Position numbers and translations under genes: made by a program
Shown: piece by piece, positions 33,007 through 42,858 of the stretch
Numbering within the stretch: the first letter of the stretch is position 1
Layout of the letters: every line of letters starts with the position of its first letter
DNA from: Macrosoma leucophasiata
Taxonomy: Eukaryota > Arthropoda > Insecta > Lepidoptera > Hedylidae
Direction of reading: 5' to 3'
Assembly: GCA_036365455.1 (NCBI GenBank)
Contig: JAWQUS010000008.1
Location: 14,057,501-14,121,500, forward strand
Length of the DNA stretch: 64,000 nt
Notes under the pieces: model-generated
What the model saw: only the letters and a program-made list of their open reading frames with translations
Database searches by the model: none
Told to the model about the DNA's origin: nothing

Positions 33007-33389
33007 AAATTTTTCTTTCCATTTTTCTTTAAAAATAAAAAATATATTTATAATTTGAAAAAAAAAACCCTTTAATTTGATACCTATATATTAAAAATAA
33101 TGAATAAATAATAACATGTCTCAGGGCGGAACGTAAATATATTGGGGTGGCTAAGTTCGCAACGGCAGCCTTGAGTTTTCAGAGTTATATATGTATATAT
33201 TATCGTAAAGTTTACGACATTTTATTTAATAAAAAAAACATGTCAATTGTGATAGGCAACCGAGTGGATAATTCTCTAGATCATAAATATGCGTAAATTA
33301 TGCGGATAGGTTTGCAGTTTGCAGCATTATTTTGTTTATTGAAATACGATGAACAAAATAATTCTGCAGCGGGATCCTTACCTAAATAG

Positions 33390-33460
33390 TAGATATAGTT
33401 ACGGACAGTTTATTGAGTCAACATACACACTGGTAACTGTTACTAAAAACAATATCAAAT
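33390..33460 (+). repeat. Duplicated flank B'
   Basis: AGTTACGGACAGTTTATTGA, ACATACACACTGGTAACTGT match block B at 30030-30100 with substitutions. Confidence 0.5.
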
Positions 33461-33619
33461 GAAAACTATTTGTTGCGGATTTAATTCGCGGACGAATATA
33501 GCTAGCTTGAACACTTTCGTTAATTCGAATAGATTGATTAATTTTTTTAATACAATAGATACTTTTAGAAGTAGGAACACTGTGTTACGTACCTAAGTAT
33601 ACCTACTACGGTAAACAGT

Positions 33620-33898
33620 TTTTTTATGTGATAAAGTTTGCAAACAAGCATGCAGTTCACATTGATGTTAAATTATGATAAGCCTATACACACATAAAGA
33701 CCAGAGGTCAAAATGCATATGCCTTGCCACCCCTGAGACCTTAATTGTGATGTGTCTGTGATAATTATTACAGGGCCATTCAATACCATCTAACCGGGAT
33801 GCGATAGTGCTGAACACTACCATTAAGCGGCAGATAGATTAGGTAATGCGGTGGTGTCTAGGCCCTCGAGCTCCGACACTGTAACTCTACCACCAGTA
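33620..33898 (-). mobile_element. CR1-type LINE tail unit, full length, diverged
   Basis: GCAAACAAGCATGCAGTTCA to CTCTACCACCAGTA in reverse orientation; more substitutions than the copies at 29361 and 48251. Confidence 0.65.
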
Positions 33899-34198
33899 AG
33901 CTGGTTTAACTTTTTAGCACGTATTCTAGAATGCTCCATTAGTTATTTATTTTTTAAACAATGTGTTTAATGAAGAACGGAAAATGTAAAAGAGAATTGT
34001 CTTAAATAGTTTTAGCAAAGACATTTATTTTGAACTCTCTTGATTGACAGTTGGCAATGCGATCATAATTACGCGAATGTTCTTGGTGGACACGGCTCAG
34101 AAAAATCAAGATTTGTGAACAGTAGATTAAATAGGTGAAAATTTCATTGAAAAATTAAAATTATAACTTTCATGACAGATTACATTATAGAAATTAAA

Positions 34199-34565
34199 AA
34201 CTGGTCAAGTGCGTGTCGGGCCGCGTACAGTACAGGGTACCGTAGTTTTGAATAATCTATTGAAAACAAAAAATAATCTATGGAGTTGTTTAAAATTTTG
34301 GTGTAAAATACATACACATAATAAATACATACACAACTAACTTGGTTAGTAGTATCAATATTTTACAAATTATTTCCTTAACGAAAATTTTTTTTTTTTA
34401 ATATTTTCTTAGACTTATTCTACAATACTAAAAATAAAGTATTCTGATTTATGTGCCAAATTAAAATTTTCTGGTACTAAAAGTCTCTGAGTTAAACTGC
34501 GGACGGACGGGTGGACTTGGCGAAACTATAACGGGTTAGATGTAGGTTACGGAACTCAAAAAGAT
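34199..34565 (+). repeat. Dispersed repeat family G
   Basis: CTGGTCAAGTGCGTGTCGGG start, GTACCGTAGTTTT, a GGACGGACGGGTGGAC remnant of the simple run and a GGTTACGGAACTCAAAAA end. Confidence 0.6.
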
Positions 34566-35029
34566 ATTAATTGAAAGAAATAAACGTGTTTTTTCTGTAG
34601 TTTTCATTTCGCTCAAGATCAACACAAGTAAAGAAATAACTGCCGCAAAAATTCTTCTCGTAAGTTCGTACTCAAGTAAAGTATTTAATAAGCCCGGCAT
34701 ATCAAAGGTAAAGAGCTACCGTAGGTCCGCCTTGAATGGCTTGACTCAATTAGCTCTCGTTAGAGGAAGACTGGCCAGCCTGAAAGGAAAGCGTGGAAAC
34801 ATCTCGACTGATATCTTTAACATCATTAAGAGCGCTTTTTGTGCCCCAACTGCCAATCCTTATGGGCGAAATTATTCGATGACAAATATTTATCAAATGA
34901 AAACGAATAGAAATCAATTTCACGACGAGTTTTGGCTGAATCCTTGAAAGATGCGGGTGGTGCTCTTATTTATCCGAGTTCAAAAAACGAGAAGGTTCTC
35001 ATTTTGACTTGGCACCGACTTCAAACCTA
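34566..35029. other. Unassigned stretch with one unrecognised frame
   Basis: An open frame ending at 34947 reads LTQLALVRGRLASLKGKRGN and continues to HDEFWLNP without a good ATG. No family recognised. GAGAAGGTTCTCATTTTGAC near 34989 is the common phrase also seen at 26398 in reverse. Confidence 0.25.
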
Positions 35030-35160
35030 TTAGTAAATAGCACATATAAATAATAGATAGTATATAATTACAATTAAATCTTTATAATTTTTTACTTTTC
35101 AATTTTGAAGTCGGTTTTGCTTAACAGTGTTATATTTATTTTATTTCATTTTCTTGGTAT
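35030..35160 (-). repeat. Repeat family F fragment
   Basis: ATAATAGATAGTATATAATT, CTTTTCAATTTTGAAGTCGG and a TTAACAGTGTTATATTTATT end match the unit at 25545-25905 reversed. Confidence 0.5.
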
Positions 35161-35174
35161 ATTTTTGAATTATC

Positions 35175-35525
35175 TAAACTAATATCATTAAGAGGTAATA
35201 TTTTTTTGTTTGTTTGTTTGTAATAAATAGGCTCAATAACTACTAGGCCGATTTTTTAAATTCTTTCACTATTCGAAAGCTACATTATCCACGGGTAACA
35301 TAGGCTATATTTTATTTTGGAAAAAATAGGGTGCCGTAAGATATTTGGGTTTTTCAGACACAAGGTGTAAAAATCAACCAGAAAAGTTACTTATTTTGCG
35401 TACGCTGCCTAAACTATAAAAGATATCGAGGAAGACTTTAGACTGTAACTATGTATAATCATCACGCTAAGACGAATACGAGAGGGTAGGCAACATTGCA
35501 CCGCGCGAAGCCGGGGCGGGCCTAG
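35175..35525 (+). mobile_element. Non-autonomous Helitron, 351 bp
   Basis: Starts TCTAAACTAATATCATTAAG after an A and ends GCGCGAAGCCGGGGCGGGCCTAG, with a GC hairpin just before CTAG, all Helitron hallmarks. The interior (GGCTCAATAACTACTAGGCC, AAGCTACATTATCCACGGGT) is a well-known lepidopteran non-autonomous type. Confidence 0.8.
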
Positions 35526-38175
35526 TCTATACTTATAATAAAACAGTAAAATCCGCGTGTCTGTACATTGTATATATTTACGAAAAACTAATTGGGGGCG
35601 ATGTTAAAATAGTATTAAAACACTTTTCAATCCTTTTTAATTTTTTTGTCTGTCTGTTTTTCGGTTTGTCTCTTTGTCTGTTTGTCTGTTTGTCCCTTTG
35701 TCCAGGCTGATCTCCGAAGATACTGGACGGAGTTGAATGAAACTTTTTGTGGTGTATAGATACTAAGCCTGGCCAACATTTAGGCTACTTTTACTGCGGG
35801 AAAATCACTCATTCCCACGGAAATCTCTACATTTAATAAAATCGTGAGAAAATAAAGGCTGTAGATTGAATATTTGTTAAAAGAATACTTGGGACGTAAT
35901 GTGCAATAGAAATCAAAGCCAAATATATAGTTTTCAGATTTTTTGTCTGTTTGTCTGTATGTATGTCGACTTAGGTGACACTTCATCCGCAAATGTAGCT
36001 TATACTAAAAAAGTACTGAATGGATTTACTTCAAATTTTGCATGAATTATACTAACCGGTCCGGTCAACATATAGGCTACATATTATCATGCTATCTTCT
36101 ACGTGGGAATAGCTGTGAATCTTTAAAATCGGAGAAAAGTCAAAACTGTACATTGATTTTTTTGTTTTAAAGAATATTTGCGGCGTGATCTACTATCGAT
36201 ATCGAAGCCAAATATAGTGTTTGTTTGTCTGTTGTTGTTTGTCTGTATGTACGGCCGGGCTAAAGTCAAAATTACTTAATGGATTTACTTCAAATTTCGC
36301 ATGAATATCCGAGAATTTTCAAGGACACCGCATTGGATAAGGTTAATAGGTATCGCCTGCGGTTCTTACTTCACACGGTCTAAGGCCCAACGTATTTTGC
36401 TTTTCTGAGGACATTTGATGGCGTGGAGGATCCCACTTACCGCGCAGCCTTCGTCGCCTTCTTGACGGTGACCAAAACTGGAATGATACCCTCGCGAAGG
36501 CAGGTGTCAGTGACGGAGAAGTATCGCCATCATCTGTCTGAAGATTTTCTATGAGCTTTGAGACACGTGCTACTGGAGACGAAGTCGAAGTAACTAATGA
36601 ACGCATGCTGAACACCTGTCTAAGTTCATTTCAAGATGTGGTAATTTCCACCGACGATTGAACTATCAAATATGGGTTACCAGCTCTCCAATCATCACCC
36701 CCTCAAGACCGTAAAATTGGGAGTATAACGCTGAGACAAATTACGATCCGGGCGAAATGACCATGTCACTTTGTTCTCTTCAGAGCAAAAACAAATTTAT
36801 GATAACCGTCGCCGTCCTTGAAAGCGTTGGGCAAAACCAGGGTAAAATGTTTTCTTGGATGCTCCTGGTGGAACAGGAAAAACATTTGTTACCACTGACA
36901 TACTTGCAGAGGTCAGGAGGCAAGGCAAAATTGCTATTGCTGTAGCGTCGGGAATTGCTGCCACACTGCTTTCGGAAAGCAAGACAGCACATGCCATGTT
37001 TAAAATTCCCTTACGTTTAGAGAGCGCCGAAACGACTGTTTTTGGTGTGTCATGTAACAGCGATAAGGGACACGTGCTCAAGATTGCTCCCTAATTGTAT
37101 GGGATGAGTGTACGAAGGCCAATAGAAAGGCAGTTGAGGCCGTGAACAGAACCCAGCAGGACATACGCAGGAACGAACATTTGAGTGGGTGGTGTCACAT
37201 TATTGTTCACTGGCGATTTCCGGCAAACGCTTCCCGTGGTGACGCGAAGATCGAGGGCTGACGAGGTGAATGCTTTGTTGTCACGATGTGTGTTTGAGTT
37301 CGTACGCTGACCCTTGACCATTAATATGAGAGCTCGGCTCAGCGACAATGCACGTGCAATGCACTCAAGAATTTTCTGATGTCCTTCTAAGTCTTCGCGA
37401 AAGCACTTTGCTAGAAGAGAGAGGTGGACAGATGGTGCTTCCAGAGTCTTCCGGCAGAGAAGTATCCAGCTTAGAACTTCATCATTCATTCTTGGTGTCT
37501 ACAGGGACATCAGTCGTATACCGCACCAGAAGAATACAACGTTTTGGGTATGTGAGCGAACCATTTTGACGACCAAAAATGATCAGGCTGCAGCAATTAA
37601 TAGGAAATGAAGTGGTCTACAACCTCCATAAATACTGTCGTCGAGCAAGATGACGCCACACATTATTCCATGGCATTTCTGAACTTCCTGTCAGCAAGCG
37701 GACTTCCATCGCATACCATCAAGCTGAAGTAAGTGTCCCGATTATACTTCTTTGGAACTTATCTCCTCCGAAGTTGTATAACGGGACTTAAAGCCATCTC
37801 GCTTCACAGACACACCATTGAAGCGGAAATTCTTACGAGTTGTGGCATTGGTGAGGCAGTATTTGGTATAAACCACGCATTCCCCTCATACCTCATAACT
37901 TCACGTTCCAGTTCAAGCGCGTACAGTTGATGTTGATGTTTGCTTCGCGATGACCATCAATAAGTCGCAGGGGTAGACACTGAGGGCAGCGGGTGTTAAC
38001 CTCAGGACGAGTTGCTTCTCACACGGGCAACTGTACGTCGCTTGCTACCGCGTCACCAGTCCTGACCCTCTTTACATTTTGGCTCCCGGCAGAATAACTA
38101 CCAACGTAGTTTATAGGAAAGTGTCGTAAGGTTTGATACCTTTGTCACGCAGACGACGTTGCGGGCAGCAGCTAG
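35526..38175 (+). mobile_element. Degenerate Helitron, 2650 bp, with helicase remnant
   Basis: Starts TCTATACTTATAATAAAACA directly after the CTAG of the preceding Helitron and ends GACGTTGCGGGCAGCAGCTAG followed by T. The same 5' end is found at 51520. The first 800 bp holds several TTTGTCTGTTTGTCTG-type tracts; the rest is a broken Rep/helicase gene. No target duplication is expected. Confidence 0.75.
36390..38130 (+). pseudogene. Helitron Pif1-type helicase pseudogene
   Basis: Pieces in changing frames follow the order of Helitron helicases. They are DPTYRAAFVA (about 36427), a GDQNWNDTLAKAGVSDGE stretch (about 36465-36515), Walker A DAPGGTGKTFVTTDIL with AVASGIAATLL (36855-36975), Walker B IVWDECTK (37094-37117) and TGDFRQTLPVV (37209-37241). 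Near the end are TINKSQG (37953-37973) and LYVACYRVTSPDPLYILAP (about 38030-38085). In life this motor would unwind DNA for rolling-circle transposition. At least four frame changes and several stops separate the pieces, and the Rep nuclease HUH motif is not present, so the copy is dead. Confidence 0.8.
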
Positions 38176-38729
38176 TATTAAATAAAGTTGGTGGCATTTT
38201 ATTTGATATAAGCATATTATAGTGCTCGTGTATAGAGATAGAATAACAGTGCGAAAACACGTTTTTTACGTTGCCTTCTTCATTGTAAATGTTCTGGTAA
38301 AGTAGCCATCGCTTTACTAGAATTACTGACGACTCTGACTTTTACGTTGCTTAATACGAATACGAAATATCGTTTTACTTGACACTGGTAATATGAAAAA
38401 CAAGCGGTGCCATAAAAAATCACGACTTTATATCTCGTGAGGGGTAAATAATAATATTCATAAAAACGACACCATTTATGCTTTTTACGTAGATTTGGTT
38501 ATTTGTGAAACATCAGGCACATTACCGAAGTTTAAGGATAGCACTTGGATATTTCGCAAAAATAATAAAATCTATGTGTAATATGTTGTACTTTACAGAG
38601 GCCCAGGATGACCAAGACTGGCCTACCTTGGCCAAATATGTCGTATACCTACTATCTGAATATGGAGTCAAGAGTCTTTGGAATCGACGTGCATGCATGA
38701 AGCTAGTGATGAATGTAGAAGAAGCGCGA
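38176..38729. other. Unassigned stretch
   Basis: No gene recognised. The 77-residue open frame at 38505-38738 and its opposite-strand partner are unsupported. Confidence 0.35.
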
Positions 38730-38820
38730 GAGGTTTGAAAGTACGTACCAAGATATTTGGTTCTTCGCGTTCTTTGCCTACCTTGTGAAGGACTTGGCGT
38801 GAAGATACGTGAATACATTT
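38730..38820 (-). repeat. Repeat family E end
   Basis: CTTTGCCTACCTTGTGAAGG, ACTTGGCGTGAAGATACGTG is the reversed terminal block of family E. Confidence 0.5.
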
Positions 38821-38831
38821 ACCTCCTAACG

Positions 38832-39025
38832 CGTTGATCGATTGTACTATTTATTTTTCTCAATAACACATGCGAGTGAACTTTAGAAATTAAAAAAAAA
38901 AACGGAAAGAAAAATTTGACTCTGGGCAGGGACTTCGGTAGCTTAGCGGTAAAGCGGCTGGACTGGTTATCCTGAGGTCGCAGGTTCGATTCCTGCCCGA
39001 AGCCCAATTTTTCTTTTCATTTTTG
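38832..39025. mobile_element. tRNA-like element flanked by inverted arms
   Basis: Left flank (AATAACACATGCGAGTGAAC..GGAAAGAAAAATTTGACT) matches the left flank of the 312-bp array units, and the right flank CAATTTTTCTTTTCATTTTT is its inverted partner. The tRNA-like gene between them is on the plus strand, opposite to its orientation in the array. Confidence 0.6.
38932..39004 (+). tRNA. tRNA-like gene, diverged relative of the array
   Basis: Acceptor ACTTCGG/CCGAAGC (first pair mismatched), D arm GCTT..AAGC, T arm GCAGG-TTCGATT-CCTGC, discriminator C, then CAATTTTT as terminator. A loop CTGGTTA between CTGGA and TCCTG would give anticodon GGT (Thr), with a T-T mismatch in the stem and U at position 37. 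A-box TAGCTTAGCGG and B-box GGTTCGATTCC are excellent. It shares AGCGGCTGGACT and the upstream GGGCAGGG with the array tRNA, so both come from one source. Decoding function is doubtful. Confidence 0.65.
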
Positions 39026-39139
39026 TTCAGCGTAACAGCGGCCCACTACTTAGCCATCAAGGCAGAAAACGGGAAAGAAAAATGTATACCAAAATACATT
39101 ACTTTACAGAAAACCGACATCTAGTAAGTTTTACTTTTT

Positions 39140-39423
39140 TGTGGAAAGTGGCAAACAAGCACACAGCTCACGTTGATGTTAAGTGATGACTGCAAATTAT
39201 AGACTTCTTTTAGATATAAAAATTAGAGGTCAAAAGGTAAATGCGTTGCCACCCCTGAGGCCTAAGTTGTTGTCTCTAGTTATTATAAGGCCATACATTA
39301 ACATCTAACCGGAACACGATAGTGCTGAACATGGTAGTGTTCAGCACTATCGTGTTCCGGTGGCGGCAGATAAATTAGGGGTTTACGCCCTCGAACTCCT
39401 GCACTGGAACTCTACCATCAATA
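39140..39423 (-). mobile_element. CR1-type LINE tail unit with internal inverted duplication
   Basis: GTGGCAAACAAGCACACAGC to CTCTACCATCAATA, the family unit reversed. It carries a perfect 23-bp inverted repeat at 39309-39360 not found in the other copies. Confidence 0.7.
39309..39360. repeat. 23-bp perfect inverted repeat (template-switch type)
   Basis: CCGGAACACGATAGTGCTGA.. (39309-39331) is followed by TGGTAG and then its exact reverse complement (39338-39360). In other copies CTGAACA continues as CTACCA, and TGGTAG is the reverse complement of that word, so the whole 29-bp consensus block was copied backwards here. Confidence 0.9.
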
Positions 39424-39984
39424 GCAGTTCGCAGGTTATAGACATTTTTAAGTTGTTTAAATAATACGCCAATAATACAAATAGGTACGCCAGAGAAATG
39501 TCCTGCCTTCAAAATGTTCTTTTTGCATGATGCGTAGACGATAAATAAACTTGGCACTCCTCTGCATCGTGGGTTGATAACACAATGTCTACACATCGTA
39601 AACATTTTACTTCATTTCATTTCAACATTCAACACCTATTCACATCTTTTTAGATAAAAAAGTAACATTTATATCAACACTTTAATTTCATACGTTGACT
39701 ATAATAACTGTGTCGTTTGCCAAATGTCTAGTGAAGAATGATATATCATGAACATAAGCATGAACGACACTTACACACTACATAAATAAGACAGAGTTTG
39801 TTGAATAATAAACATTTTGTGATAGAAAATTCAGGCAAAAGAATCGTCTTCTTCATACTACATACGGAATGATAAATATTATTATTAAAAAGTTATTTAT
39901 GTCGTGTACATACGCACCGTATAATAACTAGATATATATCTAAAGCTTAATTCTATACTTACAAATCTTAAATTTTGTTATGGT
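39424..39984. other. Unassigned stretch
   Basis: Nothing recognised. Confidence 0.4.
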
Positions 39985-40104
39985 TGAAGATTTGAACCTA
40001 GGGCGACATTCACCCATCTGTTTACCGAATGAAACATTGTTTTTATCAAATTTCATACATAAACAAACACGTCTTGCTGTACTGCTTAACAAAATATGTT
40101 CATA

Positions 40105-40640
40105 GAATATTTGTTTATCTGTCTGTCTGTCTGTCCGTCCGCAGTTCTTTAGGTGCAAAAACTATTAGTACTAAGGACTTGAAATTTGAATACAACTTAA
40201 TCACGCCGACAAAGTGGTAGAATAAAAAAAATATTATCTATGGTACGAGTACCTCCTCTATATACACCGCGCGGGGTAGGTCTTTCAAAAATGCTAGGGG
40301 TGTACTAACATCATTTTTGGATTAAGTTAATTAACTGTTCGTGACACAAGTTAGAGTCAAGTGTACCCCCTCTCTACGAACTGAACGGTTTGTTGTTAGA
40401 AATTCAAACGTTACGGCAATAGTTGCTACATATTATTATAGCGAAATTGAAAGGAAAACTATAACACTGATGTTGGCTTTACAAGTTTGCGAGTAATAGT
40501 TGACCAAATGTAATACTCGAAATTTTTGAACAACTCCATAGAAAATATTTACATATTTTGTTCATTACTAATCAAACCTTAAAACTACGGAACGCTACAC
40601 TGGGCGTGCCCCGACACGCACTTGACCGGTTTTTTTATTT
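40105..40640 (-). repeat. Dispersed repeat family G
   Basis: Minus-strand start ACCGGTCAAGTGCGTGTCGG (near 40630) and reversed simple run CTGTCTGTCTGTCTGTCCG at 40117-40138. Confidence 0.6.
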
Positions 40641-40738
40641 CTATTTGTTAACCAACCAAATCAGTTACAAACTAAATTTTTTAAACATATCAAATCGGTC
40701 TTTGAGGTTTATTGGTGAACAGATCGGTGCAGTCACAT

Positions 40739-40879
40739 AGAGACATAACAACTTAGGTCTGAGGCGTGGCAACGCAGTTGTAATTTGACGTCTGGTCTGG
40801 TAAATGTCTATATGCTGCAGTCATCACTTAACATCAATGTGAACTGCATACTTGTGTGCTACCTTCGTTACATAAAAAA
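40739..40879 (+). mobile_element. CR1-type LINE tail, 3' half only
   Basis: GACATAACAACTTAGGTCTG through ACATCAATGTGAACTGCATA to GTTACATAAAAAAG, the family's true 3' end in plus orientation. The 5' half is missing. Confidence 0.65.
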
Positions 40880-41066
40880 GTCACCCTAAATTCACTTACC
40901 TGTTTACACCGCCTTGCCAGGAAGTCATAAACGTAAATACGTAGGTAATAAATCATAGACATCATTTATACATGCTAGACGTGTTTGTTTATGTATGAAA
41001 ATTGATAAAAATAACGTTTCATTCGGTAAACATATGGGCGAAGGTCGACCTAGGTTCGGCTCCTAA

Positions 41067-42000
41067 AAATATGTCATGGTACGAAAAAAAGCTAATTTAA
41101 GTCGAATCCTAAGTGCAAATACAAACACAAGATCAACTGTTACTTCACATCACCGTGGCGGAACTTGTAACGGCATCCAACTTAAACATAAGTTTTTTGA
41201 TAAGTCACTGTTTAAACGATAGGGTGGTGGGTTGTTACAGGTTGCGAGGGTGTGAGGGATCGCTTTATAGTGATGCGACATCGTCAAAATGTCGATGAAA
41301 TTATTTTTATCGATTTTCAAATAGTTAAAGACATTTTGATGTCATATTTTATAATGATGCAAGTATTCGATTCGAGCTTGTTTGAAATTTATTGTTGATT
41401 AATTTTGATTAAGTTTGCTGAAATATCAAAGTTCCTAATTATCAATTAATATTTTCCATAAAAATGTGTGTATGTATGTACGTTATGTACAGTCACCCAC
41501 GGGGTACACAAAGAGCGTGGAGCGCCAAATAAATCGGTACTAACACACTTGCCTCTTATAGGTACATTCAGCTCTCTATTCATATACGCACGCCGATTCC
41601 AAACACTATAGAGGAAAATTAAAATGCTCGGCGTTTTTAATAAGTTGAGACAGATAGTTTTGTGTAAAATAAATGTGTAAATACGGAAAAACCAGTTTAT
41701 TCCTTTATTCAAAACATATTCATATGTGATATATGTAAATACTATGATATTAGATATTTGTAAACAATAATATCCAAAATTAACCTATCGATAAGTTGAC
41801 ATGCATCAGTCACTATGAAGCAACAGGGTGCTGGACGCCTGCGCGTTGCCTCCTTGAGCCCAATAAAATGGTCCGCAGGTCCGTTTGGACCTCAGATCCA
41901 CGCCTGACTCCAGTAAAGGTGGAGGTTCTGAAATCGTTTTCAGATCGACTCCCTTAGCATTTACAGTCGAAGTAATGTGTGTTACACCTGGTTTCAACCG
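41067..42000. other. Unassigned stretch
   Basis: 41470-41545 has a diverged ACGGGGTACACAAAGAG scrap of family E. 41810-41990 is GC-richer without a supported frame. Confidence 0.35.
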
Positions 42001-42113
42001 CGGCTAATTACACTGTGTGCTGACTGTTGAATTTTTGTGCTAGTGACTTTTGGTGATAATGAACAATTGGTGTCAAGTTTTTGAAAGCCGGAGCCAAGTT
42101 TAAAAGGTATGTT
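42001..42113 (+). promoter_or_regulatory. Possible non-coding 5' exon with splice donor
   Basis: CGGCTAATTACACTGTGTGC..GTGCTAGTGACTTTTGGTG leads to AAGTTTAAAAG, then GTATGTTTTG, a good donor. The only ATG (about 42059) is closed by TAA 14 codons on. The composition differs from the surrounding AT-rich sequence. No transcript evidence, so this is a guess. Confidence 0.2.
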
Positions 42114-42701
42114 TTGTTTATGTTACTAGGAGACCTGGAATAGTCGCGCCATGCGTTTTGTTCATCCGCAATGTTAAATGTAAACTGAAAAATAAGGACT
42201 TGTGATTAATGTGTTGTTGCAGTGGCGAACTTAGATTATCTGTATCAAGTATCGAATAAATTAATTTTTCAGATTTTTTAAGTTAATAATTTGCATAATT
42301 TCTTTATACAAAGGAATATCTCGCTGTAACGGTAGAATATTTAAATAATGTCAAACAAAAATAGCAACAGTAGGTTTATTATGGAATATTTTCAAATGTG
42401 TTGCATGTTCATATGTAGATATACGAGTATTTCCCTATTTTACATATAAATGCCTTAAAATACGTATACAGTTCGTCTTCCGTTTAGTATTAATTAAAGA
42501 ATGAAATGCTGTGCGATAAATTCCTTAGAATAAAACGAAATTAAAATAATGAATTATTATTTTCTCATAATTATCTTATGGACTCCACTTTCGTATAAAA
42601 TTAATTTAATATTTTTACAGTTATTTGCCTTTGAATATACATTTGATAACTAAGTATTTGTATATTTATAAAATTGATATCCCTGAACTGTGATAAAGTC
42701 T

Positions 42702-42858
42702 AAGCCTGTTTTGCACCAAGATATTTGTTAAATTTAAACTTATTGTAACATTTCACATCCTTCTCTAACTTTAACGGATTTCTTTAAATAAGAGGAGGAC
42801 ATGAAATGTTACAATATCTTTGACTTTAAAAAATATCTTGGTGCAACTCAGGCTTAAT
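42702..42858 (+). mobile_element. MITE family B, copy 2
   Basis: TAAGCCTGTTTTGCACCAAG and CTTGGTGCAACTCAGGCTTA are inverted ends. The interior aligns with the copy at 3270 (TTATTGTAACATTTCACATC..GAAATGTTACAATA). Confidence 0.75.

Larger units (their letters stand above)
31021..33050. repeat. 312-bp tandem array, six units plus partial
   Basis: The phrase CGCATTAACACATGCTTGTG starts at 31021, 31334, 31646, 31958, 32271, 32583 and 32895, giving periods of 312-313 bp. Units are nearly identical: differences are T-run length and a C-to-A change near 31845. Such uniformity implies recent amplification or ongoing homogenisation. The unit contains a minus-strand tRNA-like gene and about 240 bp of AT-rich spacer. 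Confidence 0.95.
30684..33384. mobile_element. TIR-bounded element holding a tRNA-like gene array
   Basis: Left arm TAGGTTAGGAACCCGCTGCA and right arm (reversed) TAGGTAAGGATCCCGCTGCA form imperfect inverted ends that continue inward for about 120 bp through TTTACGCATATTTATG, CTAGAGAAT and the TATCCACTaGGTTtCCTATCA block. The same ends bound a 534-bp copy at 46424-46957. Inside are six 312-bp units (31021-32894) and a partial seventh, each with a tRNA-like gene. No transposase is present. Duplicated sequence outside (A' and B') supports insertion at this point. No clear target duplication was seen. Confidence 0.65.
39985..41066. repeat. Inverted ~90-bp flanks around family G and CR1 fragments
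   Basis: 39985-40077 (GTTTACCGAATGAAACATTG..CATAAACAAACACGTC) and 40975-41066 read reversed are about 85 percent alike by eye. Between them lie a reversed family G copy and a CR1-type fragment. They may be the ends of a larger element or an inverted duplication. Confidence 0.5.

Noticed and set aside
31021..33050. Repeated 63-residue open frames in the 312-bp array
   Set aside because: They run antisense through the tRNA-like gene and exist only because the unit is repeated.
36343..36615. 90-residue minus-strand frame
   Set aside because: Antisense to the Helitron helicase remnant, which explains the sequence on the plus strand.
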